Origin: JAJXXT01 sp963764465
Lineage (GTDB): Bacteria > Pseudomonadota > Alphaproteobacteria > Acetobacterales > Acetobacteraceae
Assembly: GCA_963764465.1 (NCBI GenBank)
Contig: CAVXSO010000007.1
Span: 248,001-312,000 of the forward strand
DNA length: 64,000 nucleotides
Direction: 5' to 3'
Made by a program: the position numbers and the translations under genes. Position 1 is the first letter of the stretch. The number at the start of each line of letters is the position of its first letter. Positions 44,558 to 53,648 of this stretch are shown piece by piece. The notes beneath the pieces are model-generated. The model ran no database searches, was not told the origin of the DNA, and was given only the letters and a program-made list of their open reading frames with translations.

Positions 44558-44967
44558 CGCGAGCGACCGAGACAAAGGGCGCCCCCTCGCAGCGGCAGCT
44601 GCGGGTGGCCGAGGCGATGCGCCATGAGCTGGCGAACCTGCTGGCGCGCGGGGCGCTGCGCGACCCGGTGCTGGAGGGAGCCAACCTCACCGTGACGCGC
44701 GTGGCGGTGAGCCCGGATCTGCGGCGCGCGACGGCGTTTGTGTCGCGCCTCGGGCGCGCGGATGTCGATGTGCTGCTGCCGTCGCTGAACCGGGGGGCGC
44801 CGCATCTGCGCGGCGCCATCGCGCGGGCGCTGAAGCTGCGGCTGGCGCCGGAGATCGTGTTCGCCGCCGACGCAACGCTCGACCAGGCGGCGGGGATCGA
44901 GGCGCTGCTCCGCTCGCCGGAGGTCGCGCGCGATCTCGGGCCCGGGCACGAGAACGGGAAGGACTGA
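44554..44967 (+). CDS. rbfA: Ribosome-binding factor A
   Basis: 137 aa KH-type protein for 16S rRNA 5'-end maturation. SQRQLRVAEAMRHELANLL, VTRVAVSPDLRRATAFVS and ALKLRLAPEIVF are typical. The start TTG 44554 overlaps the infB TGA; no other start precedes the conserved region, so coupled reinitiation is likely. Ends 1 nt before truB. Confidence 0.92.
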   Translation: MTRATETKGAPSQRQLRVAEAMRHELANLLARGALRDPVLEGANLTVTRVAVSPDLRRATAFVSRLGRADVDVLLPSLNRGAPHLRGAIARALKLRLAPEIVFAADATLDQAAGIEALLRSPEVARDLGPGHENGKD

Positions 44968-44968
44968 C

Positions 44969-45889
44969 GTGCGGCGGCAGAAAGGCCGGGCGCTGGACGG
45001 GTGGCTGATCCTCGACAAGCCCGCGGGCCCCACCAGCACCGACATGGTCAACCGGCTGCGCCGGCGCTTCGACGCGCGCAAGGCCGGTCATGGCGGCACG
45101 CTCGACCCGCTGGCGACCGGTGTGCTGCCGATCGCCTTCGGGGCAGCGACCAAGACCGTCCCCTACGTGATGGACGGCACCAAGCTCTACCGGTTCACGC
45201 TGCGCTTCGGGGAGGCGCGCGACACCGACGATGCGGACGGGCAGGTAACAGCCACCTCCGAGGCGCGGCCGACGGATGGCGCGATCCGGGCGGCGCTGCC
45301 CTCTTTCTGCGGCGAGATCATGCAGGTCCCGCCAGCGTTTTCCGCCATCAAGGTGGCGGGCGAGCGGGCCTACGATCTGGCGCGGGCGGGCCAGGCGCCC
45401 GAGCTGCCGCCGCGGCCGGCGCGCGTCGACCGGTTCGAGCTGATCGAGCGGCTGGACGCAGATACAGCGATCTTCGAGGTCGCCTCCGGCAAGGGGGTGT
45501 ACATGCGCAGCCTCGCCCGCGACCTCTCGCGCACGGTCGGCACGGTGGGGCATATCGCGGCGCTGCGCCGCCTGCGCGTGGGTCCCTTTACCGAGGCGCA
45601 GGCCTTTGTGCTGGACAATCTGCTCGAAGGAGAGGATACCGCGCCCGCTTCCCCGGACCTGCTGCTTCCGGTCGCGACCGCGCTGGCCGACATCCCGGCG
45701 CTGGCCCTGACCGCAGCGGAGGCCGCCGAACTCAGTCATGGACGGGCCCTTGGCCTGGTTCCCCTGCTGAGCCGGATTCCGGGCACTGCCGATCCCGAGG
45801 GCGGGATCGTGCGTGCCATGGCGGGGAGCCGCGTCCTCGGCCTTTGCCGCCTGGAAGAAGGGTGGCTGAAGCCGGAGCGGCTGCTGTAG
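44969..45889 (+). CDS. truB: tRNA pseudouridine-55 synthase TruB
   Basis: 306 aa. Makes pseudouridine at position 55 of tRNAs. GWLILDKPAGPTSTDMVN at the start, catalytic Asp in HGGTLDPLATGVLPIAF, PPAFSAIKVAGERAYDLAR and KGVYMRSLARDL are diagnostic. Start GTG 44969 has AAGGA upstream. C-terminal RNA-binding extension present. Confidence 0.95.
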   Translation: MRRQKGRALDGWLILDKPAGPTSTDMVNRLRRRFDARKAGHGGTLDPLATGVLPIAFGAATKTVPYVMDGTKLYRFTLRFGEARDTDDADGQVTATSEARPTDGAIRAALPSFCGEIMQVPPAFSAIKVAGERAYDLARAGQAPELPPRPARVDRFELIERLDADTAIFEVASGKGVYMRSLARDLSRTVGTVGHIAALRRLRVGPFTEAQAFVLDNLLEGEDTAPASPDLLLPVATALADIPALALTAAEAAELSHGRALGLVPLLSRIPGTADPEGGIVRAMAGSRVLGLCRLEEGWLKPERLL

Positions 45890-45961
45890 CCCATCCGGGC
45901 CCGGCGGTTCTTTCCGATGGCCTGGGGGGACGCGCAACCCCGAACGATGAGGAGTTTTGCG

Positions 45962-46231
45962 ATGTCGATCACCGCTGAGCGCCGCCAGGTGCTCATCACC
46001 GAACATGCGAACAAGCCGGGCGATACCGGCAGCCCCGAGGTCCAGGTGGCCCTGCTCTCCGAGCGGATCGGCAACCTTACCGAGCACCTCAAGACGCATG
46101 CGAAGGACTTCCACAGCCGCCGCGGCCTGCTGATGCTGGTTGGCCGCCGCCGCCGGCTGCTCGACTATCTGCGTGATCGCGACAAGGCCCGCTACGAGGC
46201 GCTGATCGCGCGGCTCAACCTGCGCCGCTGA
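45962..46231 (+). CDS. rpsO: 30S ribosomal protein S15
   Basis: 89 aa, exact family length. Binds the 16S rRNA central domain. GDTGSPEVQVALLSERI, LTEHLKTHAKDFHSRRGLL and VGRRRRLLDYLR are conserved S15 blocks. AGGAG sits 8 nt before ATG. In other bacteria S15 regulates its own translation through its leader; the 72-nt spacer here is short and no pseudoknot was identified. Confidence 0.97.
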   Translation: MSITAERRQVLITEHANKPGDTGSPEVQVALLSERIGNLTEHLKTHAKDFHSRRGLLMLVGRRRRLLDYLRDRDKARYEALIARLNLRR

Positions 46232-46327
46232 GCGCGGCCCTGGCATCCGGCGCCGGCCTCCCCACGTAGGAGCCGGTTCCGGTTGCCGGACAAACCCCGC
46301 GCCATGGGGGTGCGGGGCAACGCCGAC

Positions 46328-46364
46328 CCCCGGGAAGGATCCCGGGGCCACCGCCGCACGGCGG
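46328..46364 (+). other. Stable hairpins in the rpsO-pnp spacer
   Basis: CCCCGGGA (46328-46335) pairs perfectly with TCCCGGGG (46340-46347) around AGGA, followed at once by CCGCC/GGCGG (46351-46355 and 46360-46364). They lie in the 373-nt spacer 46232-46604, where many proteobacteria have the RNase III-processed hairpin through which PNPase controls its own mRNA. The rest of the spacer shows no gene. Confidence 0.5.
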
Positions 46365-46604
46365 ACCAAAGGTCGCCACCGTTCCCACTCACGGGGATTT
46401 CGTGGCGGCGCCTCCGGCCACATGGTCTGGTCCCTCAACGCGACGCCAACGCGCGCATCACGGGGCCGACGCGGCAGACCCAAGAGGTCAGACCTCCAAG
46501 GTCGCCGCTCCATGCCGCCCGAGTCGCCGCCTTCCCCGCCCAAGACCGAAGAGGGAACAGGATCGGCCGAGGCCGCGCCGCGCCGGCTCGAAAGGACGTT
46601 TCGA

Positions 46605-48785
46605 ATGTTTAATAATTTCCGCAAGGAGATCGACTGGGGCGGGCGCAAGCTCGTGCTCGAGACGGGGAAGGTCGCCCGCCAGGCGGACGGCGCCGTGATG
46701 GCGCGCTACGGCGAGACGATCGTGCTCTGCACCGTCGTCGGCGCGCGCAGCGCGAAGCCGGGGCAGGATTTCTTCCCCCTCACCGTCAACTACCAGGAGA
46801 AGGCCTTCGCCGCGGGCAAGATCCCGGGCGGGTTCTTCCGCCGCGAGGGCCGCCCGTCGGAGGCCGAGACGCTGATCTCGCGCCTGATCGACCGGCCGAT
46901 CCGCCCGCTGTTTCCGGACGGGTTCCGAAACGAGGTGCAGGTCATCGCGACCGTGCTGAGCCATGACCTCGAGAACGATCCCGACATTGTCGCCATGGTC
47001 GGCTGCTCGGCCGCGCTGACGCTCTCGGGCATCCCGTTCTTCGGCCCCGTCGCCGGCGCGCGCGTCGGCTACAGGGACGGGCAGTACATCCTGAACCCGA
47101 CCGCCGAGCAGCGCGAGACGTCCGAGCTTGAACTCGTCGTCGCCGGCACGTCCGAAGGCGTGCTGATGGTGGAGAGCGAGGCGAAGGAGCTGTCCGAGGA
47201 GGTCATGCTCGGCGCCGTCACCTTCGGGCATGCGGCGTTCCAGCCGGTGATCCAGAGCATCATCGAGCTCGCCGAGCGGGCCGCGAAGGATCCGTGGCCG
47301 CTGCCGGAGCAGAGCGAGGAAGAGAAGAATCTCGCCGCGCGCGTGGACGCCCTGGCCCGCGCCGGGCTCGTCGCCGCCTATCGCGAGCCGCAGAAACAGG
47401 TCCGCCAGGACGCCGTTGCCGCCGCCAAGAAGGGAGCCGCCGCGGCACTCGCCGCCGAGGCGCTCGACGCGGACAAGGCCAAGGGCCTGTTCAAGGAGCT
47501 CGAGGCCGACATCGTGCGCAATGCGATCCTGGACACCGGCCTGCGCATCGACGGGCGCGATACCAAGACGGTGCGCCCGATCATCGCCGAGGTGGGCGTG
47601 CTGCCGCGGGCCCACGGCTCCGCGCTCTTCACCCGCGGCGAGACCCAGGCGCTGTGCGTGGCGACACTTGGCACCGGGCAGGACGAGCAGATCGTGGACG
47701 CGCTCGCCGGCGAGTACCGCGAGCACTTCATGCTGCACTACAACTTCCCGCCCTACTCCGTCGGCGAGACCGGACGCATGGGCTCGCCCGGGCGGCGCGA
47801 GATCGGCCACGGCAAGCTCGCCTGGCGGGCGATCCATCCGCTGCTGCCGGCCAAGGAGAGCTTCCCGTATACGCTGCGCGTGGTCTCCGAGATCACCGAG
47901 AGCAACGGCTCCTCCTCCATGGCGACGGTCTGCGGCTCCTCGCTCGCGTTGATGGATGCGGGCGTGCCGCTGCCGCGCCCGGTGGCCGGCATCGCGATGG
48001 GGCTGATCAAGGAGGATCGCGGCTTCGCCGTGCTCTCCGACATCCTCGGCGACGAGGACCATCTCGGCGACATGGACTTCAAGGTGGCGGGCACCGAGAA
48101 GGGTGTGACGTCGTTGCAGATGGACATCAAGATCACGTCCATTACGCCCGAGATCATGAAGGTGGCGCTGGCGCAGGCGCGCGACGGGCGCATGCACATC
48201 CTGGGCGAGATGGCGAAGGCCATCACCGGGGCACGCTCGGATGTCGCCGCCACCGCGCCGCGCATCACCATCATCAACGTGCCGAAGGACAAGATCCGCG
48301 AGGTGATCGGCACCGGCGGCAAGGTGATCCGCGAGATCGTCGAGCAGACCGGTACCAAGATCGACATCGAGGACGACGGCACGATCAAGATCGCGGCGAC
48401 CGACCAGGAGCAGGCACAGAAGGCGATCGACTGGATCCGGGGCATCGTGGCGGAGCCGGAGATCGGCGTTATCTACAATGGCCGCGTGGTGAAGACCGCC
48501 GAGTTCGGCGCCTTCGTCAACTTCCTCGGCTCGCGCGACGGGCTCGTGCATATCAGCGAGCTGACCCAGGGGCGCGTCGCCAAGACCGCCGACGTGATCA
48601 ATGTGGGCGATGCGGTGAAGGTGAAGGTCATCGGCTTCGACGAACGCGGCAAGGTGAAGCTCTCGATGCGCGTCGTTGACCAGGCGACGGGCGAGGACAT
48701 CACCGACAAGGTCGGGCCCAAGGGCGGCAAGCGGGAGCGCGGCGATGGCGCCGACCCCGCGCAAGCGCCGCAGCCGACGGTCTGA
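46605..48785 (+). CDS. pnp: Polyribonucleotide nucleotidyltransferase
   Basis: 726 aa 3'-5' phosphorolytic exoribonuclease, core of the RNA degradosome. Two RNase PH-type domains (first with FRREGRPSEAETLISRLIDRPIRPLFP split around residue 85, second with RAHGSALFTRGETQAL and YNFPPYSVGETGR), an intervening helical domain, then KH (VIGTGGKVIREIVE) and S1 (GRVVKTAEFGAFVNFL). AAAGGAC precedes ATG 46605. Confidence 0.97.
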   Translation: MFNNFRKEIDWGGRKLVLETGKVARQADGAVMARYGETIVLCTVVGARSAKPGQDFFPLTVNYQEKAFAAGKIPGGFFRREGRPSEAETLISRLIDRPIRPLFPDGFRNEVQVIATVLSHDLENDPDIVAMVGCSAALTLSGIPFFGPVAGARVGYRDGQYILNPTAEQRETSELELVVAGTSEGVLMVESEAKELSEEVMLGAVTFGHAAFQPVIQSIIELAERAAKDPWPLPEQSEEEKNLAARVDALARAGLVAAYREPQKQVRQDAVAAAKKGAAAALAAEALDADKAKGLFKELEADIVRNAILDTGLRIDGRDTKTVRPIIAEVGVLPRAHGSALFTRGETQALCVATLGTGQDEQIVDALAGEYREHFMLHYNFPPYSVGETGRMGSPGRREIGHGKLAWRAIHPLLPAKESFPYTLRVVSEITESNGSSSMATVCGSSLALMDAGVPLPRPVAGIAMGLIKEDRGFAVLSDILGDEDHLGDMDFKVAGTEKGVTSLQMDIKITSITPEIMKVALAQARDGRMHILGEMAKAITGARSDVAATAPRITIINVPKDKIREVIGTGGKVIREIVEQTGTKIDIEDDGTIKIAATDQEQAQKAIDWIRGIVAEPEIGVIYNGRVVKTAEFGAFVNFLGSRDGLVHISELTQGRVAKTADVINVGDAVKVKVIGFDERGKVKLSMRVVDQATGEDITDKVGPKGGKRERGDGADPAQAPQPTV

Positions 48786-48788
48786 GGG

Positions 48789-48806
48789 AGCGGTCTTAGA
48801 ACCGCT
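48789..48806 (+). terminator. Weak inverted repeat after pnp
   Basis: AGCGGT and ACCGCT (48789-48794, 48801-48806) form a 6-bp stem 4 nt after the pnp stop. No T-run follows; it may protect the 3' end or help termination. Confidence 0.3.
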
Positions 48807-48918
48807 GCCCATGAGGCGCCGCACGATGCATGGCCACCCGCGCCCCTTCCCTGCTGTCGCAGGCGGGCGGGCGCGGGTGGCCCGTGCAATTACGCGGGCT
48901 AACTGTTACACGCGCATG

Positions 48919-48932
48919 ACTGTTCCGACAGT
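48919..48932. promoter_or_regulatory. Palindrome upstream of the nitronate-monooxygenase-like gene
   Basis: ACTGT-TCCG-ACAGT, a perfect 5-4-5 inverted repeat, ends 30 nt before ATG 48963, in a locally AT-richer stretch. This is a plausible repressor site. The remaining pnp-to-gene spacer shows nothing else. Confidence 0.4.
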
Positions 48933-48962
48933 AAACACTCGGGAAGGGACGCGGGCGACCGG

Positions 48963-50375
48963 ATGAAGGCGATCAACGCAATCCGCATGGGCGGAGTGGA
49001 CGTTCTGCCGCTCGTCGAGGGCGGCAAGGGTGTTGCCATTTCCAACGGCAACACCGCCGGCCATTGGGCGGCGGCGGGCGGCGTGGGCACCCTGTCCGCG
49101 GTCAATGCCGACAGCTACGACGCCGCTGGTGGCATTATCCCGCAAGTCTACCACGGCCGCACGCGGCGCGACCGGCACGAAGAACTGGTGGCCTACGCGA
49201 TCGCCGGCGGCATCGCCCAGGCGCGCCGCGCGCGCGACATCGGCGGGCCGAAGGCGCGCATCCACGCCAACATCCTCTGGGAGATGGGTGGGGCGGAGCG
49301 CGTCATCACCGGCATCCTGGAAAGTGCGAAGGGCCTCATCAACGGCATCACCTGCGGCGCCGGCATGCCCTATCGCCTCTCGGAGATCGCGGCGCGGTTC
49401 GGCGTGCACTACTACCCGATCGTCTCTTCCGCCCGTGCGTTCAACGCGCTGTGGAAGCGCGCCTACTCCAAGGTGGGCGAGCTCCTCGGCGGCGTGGTCT
49501 ACGAGGATCCGTGGCTCGCCGGCGGGCATAACGGGCTCTCCAACAACGAGGACCCGAACCGGCCGCAGGACCCGCTGCCGCGCGTGCTCGAGCTGCGCCG
49601 GCTGATGCGTACCTTCGGCCTCGACCAGGTGCCGATCATCATGGCCGGCGGTGTGTGGTGGCTCGAGGAGTGGGAGGACTGGATCGACAACCCGGAACTC
49701 GGGCCGATCGCGTTCCAGTTCGGTACACGCCCGCTGGTGACGACCGAAAGCCCGATCGCGGAAGCCTGGAAACGCAAGCTGCTGACGTTGAAGAAGGGCG
49801 ACGTGTTCCTCAACCGCTTCTCTCCAACGGGGTTCTACAGCTCCGCGGTCAACAACGCCTTCATCCACGAGCTGCGCGAGCGCGGCGAGCGGCAGGTGGC
49901 CTACGCGACCGAGCCGGTTGGCGAGCACCAGGCGGAATACGGCGTGGGGCCGCGCAAGCGCCCGGCTTACCTGGTGCCGAGCGACCTTGAGCGCGTGCAG
50001 GCCTGGGAGAAGGAAGGCTTCACCGAGGCACTGCGCACGCCCGACTCGACGCTGGTCTTCGTCACCCCGGAAAAGTCGCGCGAGATCCTGCTTGACCAGG
50101 CCGCCTGCATGGGCTGCCTGAGCCAGTGCCGCTTCTCCAACTGGTCGCAGGAAGGCCCGGACTACGACAACGGCAAGAAGGCCGATCCGCGCAGCTTCTG
50201 CATCCAGAAGACGCTGCAGGACATCGCGCATCGCGGCAATGACGAGGTGGTACTGGCGAACAACCTGATGTTCTCCGGGCATAACGCCTATCGTTTTGCT
50301 TCCGATCCGTTCTACGGCAACGGCTTCATCCCCACCGTCAAGCAGCTGGTCGAGCGGATCCTCACCGGCCGCTGA
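48963..50375 (+). CDS. Nitronate monooxygenase-like FMN protein with C-terminal cysteine cluster
   Basis: 470 aa. TIM-barrel FMN fold of the 2-nitropropane dioxygenase/NMO superfamily: AISNGNTAGHWAAAGGVGTLSA, INGITCGAGMPYRLSE, PIIMAGGVWW and AFQFGTRPLVTTESP phosphate-binding region. Beyond the usual length it adds a segment with C382-x2-C385-x3-C389 and C413, which may bind an iron-sulfur cluster or zinc. NMOs oxidise nitronates, but related proteins act as enoyl reductases; the substrate is not known. It is monocistronic, after pnp. Confidence 0.8.
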   Translation: MKAINAIRMGGVDVLPLVEGGKGVAISNGNTAGHWAAAGGVGTLSAVNADSYDAAGGIIPQVYHGRTRRDRHEELVAYAIAGGIAQARRARDIGGPKARIHANILWEMGGAERVITGILESAKGLINGITCGAGMPYRLSEIAARFGVHYYPIVSSARAFNALWKRAYSKVGELLGGVVYEDPWLAGGHNGLSNNEDPNRPQDPLPRVLELRRLMRTFGLDQVPIIMAGGVWWLEEWEDWIDNPELGPIAFQFGTRPLVTTESPIAEAWKRKLLTLKKGDVFLNRFSPTGFYSSAVNNAFIHELRERGERQVAYATEPVGEHQAEYGVGPRKRPAYLVPSDLERVQAWEKEGFTEALRTPDSTLVFVTPEKSREILLDQAACMGCLSQCRFSNWSQEGPDYDNGKKADPRSFCIQKTLQDIAHRGNDEVVLANNLMFSGHNAYRFASDPFYGNGFIPTVKQLVERILTGR

Positions 50376-50473
50376 GCGGCGCGCGGACCCGATAAACTCA
50401 CCCAAGCCCCGCTTGGCATCATTGCCTTCGCGACTCGGACACGTGCGTCCGGGCAGGAGCGGCTGGGGGCAGG

Positions 50474-51325
50474 ATGGCGACGATCGGGATCGAGAAGCGC
50501 GCGCAAGTTGTCGTGCTCGGCAACGAAAAGGGCGGTTCCGGCAAATCCACGGCGGCGATGCACATCATCGTCGGGCTGCTGCGCGACGGGTACCGCGTCG
50601 GCGCGGTGGACCTCGATGCGCGGCAGGGCACGCTCACGCGCTACCTCGAGGCGCGCGCCGCCTTCGCGGGGTCGCGTGGCATCGCGCTACCGCTGCCGCA
50701 GCCGGCGAGCATCCCGCGCTCGGAACTGGACAGCCGCGCCGAGGCGGAGGCCGATGAGCGCGAGCGCTTCGACGCGGCGCTGCATGGGCTTTCGCGCGAG
50801 AACGACATTGTGGTGATCGACTGCCCGGGCGCGGATACGCATCTCTCCCGCCTCGGCCACGCGCACGCGGACACGCTGATCACGCCGATCAACGACAGTT
50901 TCGTGGATTTCACGATGCTGGCGACGGTCGATGCGGACAATCACGAGGTGGTGCGGCCGAGCATCTACAGCGAGATGGTCTGGCAGGCGCGGAAGGCGCG
51001 CTTCTCGCGCGACCGCGGGCGCATCGACTGGATCGTGATGCGCAACCGGCTGGGTTCGGCGGAGGCGCGCAACAAGCGCGATGTCGGCGCCACACTCGAC
51101 ATCCTGGCCAAGCAAATCGGCTTTCGCACCGTGCGCGGCTTTGGCGAGCGCGTGATCTTCCGCGAACTCTACCTGCAGGGGCTGACGCTGATGGATGTGC
51201 GCGAGGCCGGGCTCGGCATTTCGCTCGGCATGAGCCATGTCGCAGCGCGCGCGGAGGTGCGGGCACTGATCGGCGCGATCAGAAAGCCGCCGCCGTCGCT
51301 GGTGCTGGAGACGCCCGCGGCCTGA
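50474..51325 (+). CDS. mipZ: Division-plane positioning ATPase MipZ
   Basis: 283 aa ParA/MinD-type ATPase that forms a gradient from the chromosome poles and blocks FtsZ assembly away from midcell. Deviant Walker A GNEKGGSGKSTAAMHI, VDLDARQGTLTRYLE, IDCPGADTHLSRLGH, and TPINDSFVDFTMLATVD match Caulobacter MipZ. The gene is restricted to alphaproteobacteria, which supports the taxonomic call. ATG 50474 preceded by GGGGGCAGG. Confidence 0.92.
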   Translation: MATIGIEKRAQVVVLGNEKGGSGKSTAAMHIIVGLLRDGYRVGAVDLDARQGTLTRYLEARAAFAGSRGIALPLPQPASIPRSELDSRAEAEADERERFDAALHGLSRENDIVVIDCPGADTHLSRLGHAHADTLITPINDSFVDFTMLATVDADNHEVVRPSIYSEMVWQARKARFSRDRGRIDWIVMRNRLGSAEARNKRDVGATLDILAKQIGFRTVRGFGERVIFRELYLQGLTLMDVREAGLGISLGMSHVAARAEVRALIGAIRKPPPSLVLETPAA

Positions 51326-51383
51326 GGGGTGCGGCGGCATAGTCGCGCGCGGCGCTGGTCGCGGGCTGCCCTCAGTGAACAGT

Positions 51384-51418
51384 CCAGATCCTGTCTCCGC
51401 TGCGGCGTGCAGATCTGG
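51384..51418. terminator. Inverted repeat between convergent mipZ and D,D-carboxypeptidase
   Basis: CCAGATC (51384-51390) and GATCTGG (51412-51418) are separated by 21 nt, in the 124-nt gap between convergent stops. Possible bidirectional terminator without T-run. Confidence 0.35.
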
Positions 51419-51449
51419 CGTTACGCGCGCGCCACCGCAAACTCAGTGT

Positions 51450-52613
51450 TTAGGCGTGCCCCGGCGCGCAGGGCAGGTGGTGCCTTGCCAGTTCGCGGCA
51501 AGCGTCGGTCGCGTCGCCCTCGTCGAGGCCCGTGACCTCCGCGCGCCAGAGCGGGTGCTCGCGCGTGCCCACCGGGATCACGCGCGCGGTGCCCGTGCCG
51601 GCCAGGCGCTGGGCCGTGGTCGCGGCGCGGCGGGCCGCCGGCAGGTTCGAGAACGCACCGACGCGGACGAGCCAGGTCGGCGCAGGCTGGGGCGGGCGCG
51701 GATGCGGCATGGTCCCCGCCACCGCCGCCGTCACCAGCTGGGGCCCGTGATTCGTCTCCGGCAGCACGCCCATCTCGCGAAATCCGGCATCGAGCAGGTA
51801 GCGCATGTTGGCATTGCGCTCCGCTGCGTGGGCGGCGCCGACCACGACGCCGATCAGCCGCAATCCGCCACGCACCGCGGAGGTAGCAAGGTTGGAGCCG
51901 GACAGGTTGGTGTAGCCGGTCTTGATGCCATCGGCACCGGGATAGGAAGCGAGCAGGCCGTCGTGCCCGTAGATGGTGCGGCCATGGAAGACGAAGCTGC
52001 GGGTGGAGAAATACCGGTAGTCGGCGGGGAAATCGTAGATCAGGTGGCGCGCGAGGGTGGCGATGTCGCGCACCGTGGTGAGGTTCTGCGGCGTCGGCAG
52101 GCCGGAAGCATTGCGATAGATCGTGTGGGTCATGCCGAGGCCGCGCGCGCGCAGCGTCATCATCTCGGCGAAACGTGCCTCGCTGCCACCGGCGAGCAGC
52201 TCGCCGATCGCGCACGCCGCGTCGTTGGCGGAGAGCGTGACCATGCCGAGGATCGCGTCATGGACGGTGAGCCGGGTCACCCCGGGGATCAGGCCGAGCT
52301 TGGTCGGCTCCATCGCCGCGCAATGCTCGGAGACCGGCACCAGCTCGTCGAGCCGGATGCGGCGGTCCCGCAGCGCCTCGAACGCCATGTAGAGCGTCAT
52401 CATCTTCGTGAGACTGGCGGGAATTCGCGGCGCGTCCGGGTTCGTCGCAGAAAGGACGCGCCCGGTATCGGCGACGACAACGATCTCGGCGTAGCGGGCG
52501 GATCCGATCTGTGCCCGCGCGGGCGAGGCGACGATAGAAACCCCCGCCACCAGCATCAGCCCGAAAAACGCGCAACGCCCACGTAACCAGGTTGCGCTCT
52601 TCCCCCAGCCCAT
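51450..52613 (-). CDS. D-alanyl-D-alanine carboxypeptidase (S11) with SPOR domain
   Basis: 387 aa. Signal peptide (FFGLMLVAGVSIVASPARA), penicillin-binding fold with S67-x2-K70 (PASLTKMM), S128-A-N130 (LSANDAA) and K231-T-G (IKTGYTN). C-terminal SPOR domain (about 317-385, TWLVRVGAFSNLPAARRA) targets septal denuded peptidoglycan. Trims stem pentapeptides in the periplasm. ATG 52613 is preferred over TTG 52622 because AGGAG lies 9-10 nt upstream of the ATG. Confidence 0.92.
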   Translation of the reverse strand: MGWGKSATWLRGRCAFFGLMLVAGVSIVASPARAQIGSARYAEIVVVADTGRVLSATNPDAPRIPASLTKMMTLYMAFEALRDRRIRLDELVPVSEHCAAMEPTKLGLIPGVTRLTVHDAILGMVTLSANDAACAIGELLAGGSEARFAEMMTLRARGLGMTHTIYRNASGLPTPQNLTTVRDIATLARHLIYDFPADYRYFSTRSFVFHGRTIYGHDGLLASYPGADGIKTGYTNLSGSNLATSAVRGGLRLIGVVVGAAHAAERNANMRYLLDAGFREMGVLPETNHGPQLVTAAVAGTMPHPRPPQPAPTWLVRVGAFSNLPAARRAATTAQRLAGTGTARVIPVGTREHPLWRAEVTGLDEGDATDACRELARHHLPCAPGHA

Positions 52614-52771
52614 GCCTCGCAACTCCTATCACCGGCGGCGTGACCCTAGGCGCGTCCAGCGTTGCATGTCCAGAGCCAAAGTCTCTGAAATTGAATGGGT
52701 TAGTAAGGTAGCCACGAAGCCGCGCCAGCACCGGGCACCGACCTGGGAGACGGCATCAGGCGGCCTAATGT

Positions 52772-52837
52772 TGCATTGCACAAAATTCCCTTGACGTTTC
52801 GTCTGCGACTGCCTACCTGGGATTTGCTGCACCGCAA
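52772..52837 (+). promoter_or_regulatory. Candidate phasin promoter with flanking TGC-rich palindromes
   Basis: In the 389-nt spacer 52614-53002, TTGACG (52791) and TACCTG (52814) with 17 nt between resemble a sigma-70 promoter. TGCATTGCA (52772-52780) and TTGC-N6-GCAA (52824-52837) lie on either side. TGC-rich sites are bound by PhaR, the phasin repressor of polyhydroxybutyrate-forming bacteria. The link is an inference; phaR is not in the window. Confidence 0.4.
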
Positions 52838-53002
52838 CATGACCTGCCGGGGTATCCGGCCGACGCGGGCAGGAAGAACGACGACACGACCGTGGGAAGC
52901 GGCCCTCCCCAAGACGACAGCGGGGACAGGACGGCGCTGATCCGCGGAACCAGGGAACACAAGGCCCACACGGTGGAAGCCCGAGGGGCCGAGGAGAGAA
53001 CG

Positions 53003-53470
53003 ATGGCGATGAAGAAGAACGGCACCCCGGCCCCGGAAGCAACGGAGACGGCGGCCCCCACCAACCCGATGGCCGGTTATGTGAAGACACCGGCGGAGCT
53101 CAAGGCGAACATGGAGAAGGCGATGAAGTCGGCTGAGGAATTCCTGAGCTTCGGCCAGGGCAATGTCGAGGCGATGGTGAAGTCCGGCCAGATCTGGGCC
53201 GCGGGCGTGCAGGACATCGGCAAGACGGTGGCCGCGACCGCGCAGGCGCAGTTCGACGCGACGGTCTCGACCTTCAAGGCGCTGACCACGGTGAAGTCGC
53301 TCAAGGAGGCGATGGACCTGCAGGCGCAGCTCGCGCGCACCTCGGTCGAGAAGGCCGTTGCCGAGACCGGCAAGCTGACCGACGCATCGCTCAAGCTCGC
53401 CGAGCAGACCATGGCGCCGCTCGCCGCGCGCGTGACGCTCGTGGTCGAGAAGTTCGGCCGCGCCGCCTGA
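53003..53470 (+). CDS. Phasin family protein
   Basis: 155 aa, granule-associated amphipathic helical protein coating polyhydroxyalkanoate inclusions. Phasin_2-like features: KTPAELKANMEKAMKSAEEF, NVEAMVKSGQIWAAGVQDIG, helices rich in Ala/Thr/Lys and no cysteine or signal. RBS GAGGAG before ATG 53003. Monocistronic, followed by a strong terminator. Confidence 0.88.
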   Translation: MAMKKNGTPAPEATETAAPTNPMAGYVKTPAELKANMEKAMKSAEEFLSFGQGNVEAMVKSGQIWAAGVQDIGKTVAATAQAQFDATVSTFKALTTVKSLKEAMDLQAQLARTSVEKAVAETGKLTDASLKLAEQTMAPLAARVTLVVEKFGRAA

Positions 53471-53524
53471 CGCGGCGGGGCTCGATCGTCCCTCCACTTC
53501 CTCCCATCGGAGGGACGTACGTCG

Positions 53525-53560
53525 GAGGCCCGGGATCCCCCCCCCGGGCCTCTTCGTCCT
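53525..53560 (+). terminator. Intrinsic terminator after the phasin gene
   Basis: GAGGCCCGGG (53525-53534) and CCCGGGCCTC (53543-53552) form a perfect 10-bp stem with an 8-nt loop, then TTCGTCCTT. Strong hairpin with a weak T-tail. Confidence 0.75.
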
Positions 53561-53648
53561 TAAGGGGAGGCGATCATTCCGCGCCTTGTCCCGTCATGGT
53601 CCTTTTCTACCGGGCCAGGCATCCGATATGCTTCGTCGTGAGGCAGGC

